Shown here: positions 57,201 through 64,000 of the stretch, in pieces
How positions within the stretch are numbered: the first letter of the stretch is position 1
How the letters are laid out: each line of letters starts with the position of its first letter
Source: Corydoras sp. C115
Lineage: Eukaryota > Chordata > Actinopteri > Siluriformes > Callichthyidae
NCBI GenBank assembly: GCA_019802505.1
Contig: JAFMOC010000090.1
Location: 957,501 to 1,021,500 of the forward strand
Direction of reading: 5' to 3'
DNA: 64,000 nt
Position numbers and translations under genes: made by a program
The notes under the pieces: model-generated
What the model saw: the letters and a program-made list of their open reading frames with translations, nothing else
Databases searched by the model: none
What the model was told of the DNA's origin: nothing

Positions 57201-58408
57201 GCGATGGATTGGCGTCCTGTCCTGCCCAGCGCCCGAAACGTTCTCCCCTGGATCGGCATGGGGAACCCCACCGCGACCCTCTAATCGAGTATAAAGTGGA
57301 AGATAATGGATGAATTTTTCCAAAGTCGTCATACGAATATCTTAGGATGCAGTCTAATGTTACTACACAATGAATTGACATCAGGACGCTAAAGCGGGGC
57401 TATGGCGGGCGTATAACTTTTGGTCACATCATTGTTCATTTGTCTTCCTTTTTTTAAAAATGACAATGACAGTCATGTAGGAGTCAAAGCTCTTTAGGAC
57501 TTAAAGCCAAGTCTACATGAAATAAAGATTAAACTCCTTGAAAAGACAGAACCCCGTGGGGTGACCGGGCTCCTTGTGCCTTTGAGGAGAAAAACCCCCT
57601 GTTAAAGGTAAAAGCAAGGTGCAATTAAAGTGCATTTTAAGCTCACCCTCAGTTCTGCTGACTGTATCCATTATAATGTTGTACTCATGGATCTTGTCCT
57701 TGTGATGCTGGAACTCCCGGTGCAGACTCTGCAGCTCTTCCTCTGAAAACTTCCCAGAGCTCTTAGCCTGCACATAACAGACAGAGCAGAACATAATTAA
57801 AAACAATATGGCTAAAAACCGAGGCGGAACGGTGGCTTAGTGGTTAGCACGTTCTCCTCTCAGCACTAGGGATTCCCGGTTCGAATCCCCATCTGTGTCC
57901 ACGTGGGTTTTCTCCGGGTTCTCTGGTTACCTCCCACTCTGGTTCTCCAAATTGCCCCATATAGTGTGTGTCTGTGTGAGTGTGTGTCCAGTGATAGATT
58001 GGCACCCTGTCCTGGGTGTATCTGCCCAGCGCCCGAGACGTTCTCCTCTGGATGGACATGGGGAACCCCCCCGCGACCCTAATAGAGGATAAAGCGGGAG
58101 ATAATGGTGTTTTCTAAATCAGATACCAATGCCTCAGTGATACCAGTGGTAAACCAACAGTGGCTCCTGGTATGCTCACCTTGTTCCACAGCTTGTCAAG
58201 CCTGGGGTCCTCGAATGTTTCTCCCTCATGGACATCGTGGTCTTTCAGGCTGTTGCTGTCCAGAGCACGGTTGTCTTTTTTGCCATCCATTCCAAACTTG
58301 GCCAGAATCACTATGAAATAAGAACAACATAATGGCTTGTTTGCTGAATCCAAGTTCAATTGTATATACTCTATAATATAATGCTAAATGTACCCTTAAA
58401 TTGTTTAT

Positions 58409-58481
<73 letters not shown>

Positions 58482-61400
58482 CCTGCTTTGGTTTAGACGG
58501 TGAAATAAGTTTAGTAAAAAAAATAAGTTTAGTAAAACCCAGAATTAAATCATTTCTTACATGGGAGTCACGTAAAGGGTTACTGATTATTCAGCCTACA
58601 CTTAAGAAATCAGTTAACAGGAACTAATAATAAACTAGACAACTTAAATCCAGTTAACCTTGTAAGCAAGACTCATCAAAAATAATTAGCACCTTTGTTA
58701 TACAATAACAGAAATTGTATAACAAGCTCCCTTCTTCATTTCCTCCACTTACCATATAGATGGACTTTGTAGTTCAATAATTACAGACTGTAGTCCATAA
58801 TTACAGAGTGTAGTTTAATTTTTAAACACCTCAGTGACACTGCTGGGATAGGACTAATGCACCCACCGAATAATACCCGCTCTGTGGTGGTTCTATTGGG
58901 GTCCTGACCATTAGAGAACAGAGTACACAGTATGTACTGTATTCCACAGACAGATGGACTACAGTCTGGAATTGTAGAACTACAAAGTCCATCTTTACAG
59001 TATGTGGAACTGAGAACTCTAATTTTGAAGATGGTTCACTTAATTTGAAACATTGAGTGTCTGAAGGATCTGGACCTTTTATTGATTTATTGCTATTTAA
59101 AATCAATATTTGATATACATTTGACAGCAGTATCATCTCAAAACCCACCAAAACATCCACCCACAGACTGCAGGCGTATGGTACATGTGAGAAACAGCTG
59201 ACAGAACCCATCGTACCATTAAAGTTGCGCCTGAGTTTGGCCTCTCGCTCTCCATTCTCATCCAATCCCTCGGCCTTCAGCTTCTTCCACTGGAGCTCCT
59301 CCTTCTCCTGGATCTTCAGGTCACTGTGGAGCTCAGACAGCCGTACAGGAGGGAGCTTCATCTGTTGGAGTTAAATAACAAGCAAACAAGGTCAGGTGTA
59401 TGAGGAACGTAATGAGGCATAACACAGAGTGACAAGACTAAACCACATGGTGTGTGTGAGTGGACCATGTATTCATATAAGGTACCAACACAAAGTTTGG
59501 ACACACCCCCTACTTGCTCTAGTGTATACTGTGAAAACTAATTGTATTGTGTAAAGTAATAAAGTGATCTATTTTGCCTACTGTATTTGTACACACAGAG
59601 GGATTTGGGAGTTTCCATGTTCTCCCAGTGTCAGTGTGGGTTTCCTCCGGGTTCTCCGGTTTTCTCCCACAGTCCAAAAACATGGATCAAGTCAATTGAG
59701 TTCTCCAAATTGCCCCATATAGAATGTGTTTGTCTGTGTGTGTCCAGCGATAGATTGGCATCCTGTCCTGGGTCTATCTGCCCAGCGCCCGAAACGTTCT
59801 CCCCTGGATGGGCATGGGGAACCCCCCCCCCCCCCCAAGTAAAGCGGAAGATAATGGATAGATCTGAGAACATGGACAATAAAAGGGGCAAAGGGGCGTG
59901 GCCAAACTGTATACATGGATCTAGAGAATAATAAAAAGCACCAACTTTAAAACATAAACTAAGAGCTTGTGATGTTTTTACATTTGAATGTTTATTACAT
60001 TTGAATGTTTATTATATTTGAATGTTGTTATATTTGAATGTTTTTATATTTGAATGGGAGTGGCTTAGTGGTTAGCATGTTCTCCTCTCAGCGTTAGGGA
60101 TTCCCAGTTCGAATCCCCATCTGGGTGGAGTTTCCATGTTCTCCTCGTGTCCGCGTGGGTTTCCTCCGGGTTCTCCGGTTTCCTCCCAGTCCAAAAACAT
60201 GGATCAAGTCAAGTGAATTCTCAAAATTGCCCCATATAGAGTGTGTCTGTCTGAGTGAGTGTGTGCCCAGAGATGGATTGGCGCCCTGTCCTGGGTCTAT
60301 CTGCCCAGCGCCCGAAACGTTCTCCCCTGGATGGGCATGGGGAACCCCACCGCGACCCTAATAGAGGATAAAGCAGAAGATAATATTTGAATGTTTTTAT
60401 ATTTGAATGTTGTTATATTTGAATGGCAGTGGCTTAGTGGTTTAGCATGTTCTCCTCTCAGCACTAGGGATTCCCGGTTCGAATCCCCATCTGGGTGGAG
60501 TTTCCATGTTCTCCCCGTGTCTGCGTGGGTTTCCTCCGGGTTCTCTGGTTTCCTCCCACAGTCCAAAAACATGGATCAAGTCAATTGAGTTCTCCAAATT
60601 GCCCCATATAAAGTGTGTGTGTGAGTGAGTGTGTGCCCAGCGATGGATTAGCGCCCTGTCCTGGGTCTATCTGCCCAGCGCCCGAGATGTTCTCCCCTGG
60701 ATGGGCATGGGGAACCCCACCGCGACCCTAATAGAGGATAAAGCGGGAGATGAATGAATGAATATTTGAATGTTGTTATATTTGAATGTTTTATATTTGA
60801 ATGGGAGTGGCTTAGTGGTTTAGCATGTTCTCCTCTCAGCGCTAGGGATTCCCGGTTCGAATCCCAATCTGGGTGGAGTTTCCATGTTCTCCCCGTGTCT
60901 GCGTGGGTTTCCTCCGGGTTCTCCGGTTTCCTCCCACAGTCCAAAAAACATGGATCAAGTCAATTGAGTTCTCCAAATTGCCCCATATAGAGTGTGTCTG
61001 TGTGAGTGAGTGTGTGCCCAGCGATGGATTGGCGCCCTGTCCTGGGTCTATCTGCCCAGCGCCCGAGATGTTCTCCCCTGGATGGGCATGGGGAACCCCA
61101 CCGCGACCCTAATAGAGGATAAAGCGGGAGATGAATGAATGAATATTTGAATGTTGTTATATTTGAATGTTTTATATTTGAATGGGAGTGGCTTAGTGGT
61201 TTAGCATGTTCTCCTCTCAGCGCTAGGGAATCCCGGTTCGAATCCCAATCTGGGTGGAGTTTCCATGTTCTCCCCGTGTCTGCGTGGGTTTCCTCCGGGT
61301 TCTCCGGTTTCCTCCCACAGTCCAAAAACATGGATCAAGTCAATTGAGTTCTCCAAATTGCCCCATATAAAGTGTGTGTGTGAGTGAGTGTGTGCCCAGC

Positions 61401-62591
61401 GATGGATTGGCGCCCTGTCCTGGGTCTATCTGCCCAGCGCCCGAGATGTTCTCCCCTGGATGGGCATGGGGAACCCCACCGCGACCCTAATAGAGGATAA
61501 AGCGGGAGATGAATGAATGAATATTTGAATGTTGTTATATTTGAATGTTTTATATTTGAATGGGAGTGGCTTAGTGGTTTAGCATGTTCTCCTCTCAGCG
61601 CTAGGGATTCCCGGTTCGAATCCCCATCTGGGTGGAGTTTCCATGTTCTCCCCGTGTCTGCGTGGGTTTCCTCCGGGTTCTCCGGTTTCCTCCCACAGTC
61701 CAAAAACATGGATCAAGTCAATTGAGTTCTCCAAATTGCCCCATATAGAGTGTGTCTGTGTGAGTGAGTGTGTGCCCAGCGATGGATTGGCGCCCTGTCC
61801 TGGGTCTATCTGCCCAGCGCCCGAGACGTTCTCCCCTGGATGGACATGGGGAACCCCACCGCGACCCTAATAGAGGATAAAGCGGGAGATAATATTTGAA
61901 TGTTTTTATATTTGAATGTTGTATATTTGAATGGGAGTGGCTTAGTGGTTAGCATGTTCTCCTCTCAGCGTTAGGGATTCCCGGTTCGAATCCCCATCTG
62001 GGTGGAGTTTCCATGTTCTCCCCGTGTCTGCGTGGGTTTCCTCCGGGTTCTCCGGTTTCCTCCCACAGTCCAAAAACATGGATCAAGTCAATGGAATTCT
62101 CCAAATTGCCCCATATAGAGTGTGTCTGTGTGAGTGAGTGTGTGCCCAGCGATGGATTGGCGCCCTGTCCTGGGTGTATCTGCCCAGCGCCCGAGACGTT
62201 CTCCCCTGGATGGACATGGGGAACCCAACCGCGACCCTAATAGAGGATAAAGCGGGAGATAATGAATGAATGAATGTTTTATATTTGAATGTTTTATATT
62301 TGAATGTTTTATATTTGAATGTTTTATATCTGAATGTTTTATATCTGAATGTTTTATATTTGAATGTTTTATATCTGAATGTTTTATATTTGAATGTTTT
62401 ATATCTGAATGGCTGCTGCTCTCACTCACCCTGTTCGCTTTCTCCCAGACCTGGTTCAGCTTAGCGATGCGGAACTCCACCTCGTTCGTGTCTTCATTTA
62501 AAAGCTTCTGCTCGTTGACTTCTCTCGAGTACCTGCCCGCCATGACCCCCACGCTGAGGCACAGAGAGAGGAGCAAACAGCGCGCCTTCAT
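54203..62591 (-). CDS. lrpap1: lrpap1 (LDL receptor-related protein-associated protein 1, RAP), complete, 347 aa
   Basis: RAP is an ER-resident chaperone. It binds LDL-receptor-family proteins during folding and keeps ligands from binding early. Eight minus-strand exons join in frame: 62591-62430, 59361-59217, 58310-58180, 57767-57647, 56759-56604, 56219-56137, 54842-54666 and 54271-54203 (1044 nt). The N-terminus MKARCLLLSLCLSVGVMAG is a signal peptide. D1 has FRIAKLNQVWEKANR and LPPVRLSELHSDLKIQEKEE. D2 has DPRLDKLWNK and GKFSEEELQSLHREFQHHKD. D3 has EPRVIDLWEMARRSNLTEDE. The end ISQNGLRHNEL carries the HNEL retrieval signal seen in mammals. Human RAP is 357 residues. The chosen start gives a clean signal peptide, although the frame is open to an ATG at 62765. 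Confidence 0.97.
54666..54842 (-). CDS. lrpap1: lrpap1 exon 7
   Basis: 59 codons beginning EELKHFETKVEKHQHYQEQL, the receptor-binding domain 3 helices, ending REMGYK. Donor AAG|GTCAGT. Confidence 0.95.
54872..55280. mobile_element. hAT-like MITE
   Basis: Perfect 8-bp target-site duplication CGTTCCTA at 54864-54871 and 55281-55288. Ends are TAGGGGTGAGCTGC and, reversed, TAGGGCTGTATTC, with larger inverted arms rich in GATTCGACTATG/GTCGACTATAG. About 409 bp with no coding capacity, in lrpap1 intron 6. Confidence 0.85.
55437..55670. mobile_element. M1 element fragment
   Basis: Shares ATCCACCACCCAAATGATAC and GGACTACAGTCTGGAATTGT with other M1 copies; right end GGCGTGGCCAAACAC resembles the terminal repeat. 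Confidence 0.65.
55699..56048 (+). mobile_element. S1 SINE
   Basis: Flanked by TAAAAATCAG on both sides, next to lrpap1 exon 6. Confidence 0.92.
56137..56219 (-). CDS. lrpap1: lrpap1 exon 6
   Basis: Encodes DFKEPRVIDLWEMARRSNLT and EDELESLK, start of domain 3. Donor AAA|GTACGT. Confidence 0.96.
56604..56759 (-). CDS. lrpap1: lrpap1 exon 5
   Basis: Encodes EIHKNVISPLEGEDKQHVLH and RNLNQGFERLRRITHEGFS. Acceptor CTCTTCCAG. Confidence 0.96.
56981..57313 (+). mobile_element. S1 SINE
   Basis: Perfect 15-bp target-site duplication ATTTTTCCAAAGTCG at 56966-56980 and 57314-57328. Confidence 0.95.
57647..57767 (-). CDS. lrpap1: lrpap1 exon 4
   Basis: Encodes AKSSGKFSEEELQSLHREFQ and HKDKIHEYNIIMDTVSRTE, domain 2. 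Confidence 0.97.
57823..58107 (+). mobile_element. S1 SINE, internally deleted
   Basis: Head and tail present; the central segment around the CCAAAAACATGG word is missing. Confidence 0.85.
58180..58310 (-). CDS. lrpap1: lrpap1 exon 3
   Basis: Completes Val then ILAKFGMDGKKDNRALDSNS and FEDPRLDKLWNK. Donor AAG|GTGAGC. Confidence 0.97.
58425..58478. repeat. (AT)n microsatellite
   Basis: Nearly pure AT repeat in lrpap1 intron 2. Confidence 0.95.
58728..59018. mobile_element. M1 element fragment
   Basis: ACCATATAGATGGACTTTGT at one end and GAACTACAAAGTCCATCTTT at the other are inverted arms. Confidence 0.65.
59217..59361 (-). CDS. lrpap1: lrpap1 exon 2
   Basis: Encodes MKLPPVRLSELHSDLKIQEK and GLDENGEREAKLRRNFN, domain 1. 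Ends in phase 1. Confidence 0.97.
59488..59915. mobile_element. M1 element interrupted by S1 SINE
   Basis: CAAAGTTTGGACACACCCCC at 59493 and GGGGCGTGGCCAAACTG at 59893 look like the two M1 ends, with a 5'-truncated plus-strand S1 (about 59605-59868) between. Confidence 0.6.
59985..62412 (+). repeat. SINE-derived satellite: six S1 units of 369-381 bp with 15-bp minisatellite linkers
   Basis: S1 copies start at about 60059, 60428, 60806, 61187, 61565 and 61936, all plus strand. Short runs of a TGTTTTATATTTGAA-type 15-mer separate them. At 62270-62412 the 15-mer runs alone for about nine units. Units 3, 4 and 5 are almost identical. The array occupies most of lrpap1 intron 1. Confidence 0.95.
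62430..62591 (-). CDS. lrpap1: lrpap1 exon 1 (signal peptide)
   Basis: 54 codons, from signal peptide to NQVWEKANR. Donor AGG|GTGAGT. The gene's largest intron (3.1 kb) follows and contains the SINE satellite. Confidence 0.95.
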
Positions 62592-62699
62592 GTTCAAAAC
62601 GAAGGAACGAAAGACGAAGAGCAAACAGAAACGTTTCCACAACACTGCAGGCTCTGTAACCACAGTCACCGGACCTGCCACTTCCCTCGCGGTACAAAC

Positions 62700-62764
62700 T
62701 GGGAAATGTAGTTCGACCCACTGAACAACAAGTCCGTCTCGGATGAGAAAGACTACAATTCCCA
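62700..62764. promoter_or_regulatory. lrpap1 promoter: two THAP11/ZNF143-type motifs
   Basis: ACTACAATTCCCA lies at 62752-62764. Its near-match in reverse orientation, TGGGAAATGTAGT, lies at 62700-62712. This is the ACTACAATTCCC element of ZNF143/THAP11-bound housekeeping promoters. Both lie within 175 bases upstream of the lrpap1 ATG. No TATA box is seen. Confidence 0.6.
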
Positions 62765-63017
62765 CATCCGCGTGCGGCGCTAATGGACGCCTCAGATTTT
62801 TTTGGCAAATAGAAAAAATCCACGCAATGAAACTAACGGGAAACTGTGGAGTTACGACATAAAAGATTTTTTAATTAATATAATATTATTAAAGCTTAAT
62901 AACTGATGTTTTTTAAACGAGTAAGACAGTTATTATCATCGTTGTGTGGTTTATATAATAAAGTCAAACGTTTATGTGAGAATATATGTGAAAAACGACT
63001 ACATGGGGAATACATAC

Positions 63018-63369
63018 ATACATTCATTCATTCATTCATTCATTCATTCATTCATTATCTCCCGCTTTATCCTCTATTAGGGTCGCGGTGGGGTTCCCCA
63101 TGCCCATCCAGGGGAGAACGTCTCGGGCGCTGGGCAGATACACCCAGGACAGGGCGCCAGTCCATCGCTGGGCACACACTCACTCACACAGACACACTCT
63201 ATATGGGGCAATTTGGAGAACTCAATTGACCTTGATCCTTGGAGAACCCGGAGGAAAACCCACGCAGACACGGGGAGAACATGGAAACTCCACCCAGATG
63301 GGGATTCGAATCGGGAATCCCTAGTGCTGAGAGGCGAACGTGCTGACCACTAAGCCACCGTGCCGCCCA
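63018..63369 (-). mobile_element. S1 SINE
   Basis: Long (ATTC)n start; a deletion removes the TTTTTGGACTGTGGG part of the middle. Confidence 0.9.
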
Positions 63370-63387
63370 CATACATATATATATATT

Positions 63388-63482
63388 TGCATGTTCTCCT
63401 CTCAGCACTAGGGATTCCCGGGTCAAATTCCAATCTGGGTGGAGTTTCCATGTTCTCCCCGTGTCCATGTGGGTTTCCTCCG
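63388..63482 (+). mobile_element. S1 SINE head fragment
   Basis: CATGTTCTCCTCTCAGCACT to GGGTTTCCTCCGG, joined directly to the next full copy. Confidence 0.8.
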
Positions 63483-63815
63483 GCGGCACGATGGCTTAGT
63501 GGTTAGCACGTTCGCCTCTCAGCGCTAGGGATTCCCGGTTCGAATCCCCATCTGGGTGGAGTTTCCACGTTCTCCCCGTGTCTGCGTGGGTTTCCTCCGG
63601 GTTCTCCGGTTTCCTCCCACAGTCCAAAAACATGGATCAAGTCAATTGAGTTCTCCAAATTGCCCCATATAGAGTGTGTCTGTGTGAGTGAGTGTGTGCC
63701 CAGCGATGGATTGGTGCCCTGTCCTGGGTGTATCAGCCCAGCGCCCGAAACGTTCTCCCCTGGATGCCCCCCCCGGTGACCCTAGTGGAGGACGGAAGAC
63801 AATGGATGGATGGAT
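63483..63815 (+). mobile_element. S1 SINE
   Basis: Full-length plus copy with (GGAT)n tail and a C-run in place of CACCGCG. Confidence 0.92.
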
Positions 63816-63844
63816 ATACACACACACATACACATAATACTGAT

Positions 63845-64000
63845 ATGGGTGGAGTTTCCATGTTTTCCAGGATCTCCGGTTTCCTCCCACAGTCCAAAAA
63901 TATGGATCAAACTAAATGCTCCAAATTGCCCCATATAGAGTGTGTCTGTGTGAGTGAGTGTGTGCCCAGTGATAGATTGGCGCCCTGTTCTGGGTGTATC
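63845..64000 (+). mobile_element. S1 SINE, cut by window end
   Basis: 5'-truncated plus copy starting GGGTGGAGTTTCCATG with a deletion in the middle; continues past the window. Confidence 0.85.

Noticed and set aside
62270..62412. CRISPR-like or zinc-finger-like repeat with a repeated short peptide frame
   Set aside because: It is a 15-bp AT-rich minisatellite without spacers in a vertebrate intron. The repeated peptides are a by-product of the period being a multiple of three.
62592..62765. Upstream in-frame ATG of lrpap1 at 62765
   Set aside because: It would add 58 residues before the signal peptide and overlaps the probable promoter motifs. The ATG at 62591 gives a normal signal peptide.

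Overview
The window is vertebrate nuclear DNA, almost certainly from a teleost fish. It holds multi-exon genes with GT-AG introns, and about 45 copies of a fish-type tRNA-derived SINE. It also holds Tc1-like and hAT-like miniature elements and many microsatellites. The foldback Tc1-like family resembles repeats common in otophysan fishes (catfishes, characins), but that placement is tentative.

The gene order matches human 4p16.3 (RGS12, HGFAC, DOK7, LRPAP1, with LRPAP1 facing the others). (1) 1636-21451, plus strand: the 3' part of rgs12, with RGS box, two Ras-binding domains, GoLoco motif and a C-terminus ending in a PDZ-ligand-like ATFV. Its upstream exons lie outside the window. (2) 25713-49866, plus strand: a complete 13-exon dok7, the MuSK adaptor of the neuromuscular junction. 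My model gives 724 residues, about 220 more than the 504-residue human protein, because six extra 3' exons encode a tail with IRS-like tyrosine motifs. (3) About 51010-53740, plus strand: a small unrecognised coiled-coil gene with a non-coding first exon and a promoter carrying an RFX X-box and a CRE-like palindrome. (4) 62591-54203, minus strand: a complete 8-exon lrpap1 (receptor-associated protein), 347 residues, with signal peptide and C-terminal HNEL. Its 3' end converges with gene 3 within a few tens of bases. I see no HGFAC between rgs12 and dok7.

All exon joins were checked by reading-frame phase. The rgs12, dok7 and lrpap1 models close without frameshift. One rgs12 intron appears to use a GC-AG donor.

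The rest is intron and intergenic DNA dominated by one SINE of about 345 bp, often with 10-15 bp target-site duplications. It has also formed secondary structures: a six-unit satellite of about 375 bp in lrpap1 intron 1, a three-unit tandem in dok7 intron 12, tandem head fragments and inverted pairs in rgs12 intron 13, and a dimeric composite seen twice. Most short ORFs in the window are translations of this SINE. I found no prokaryotic-type system, no CRISPR array and no intact transposase or retroviral gene.
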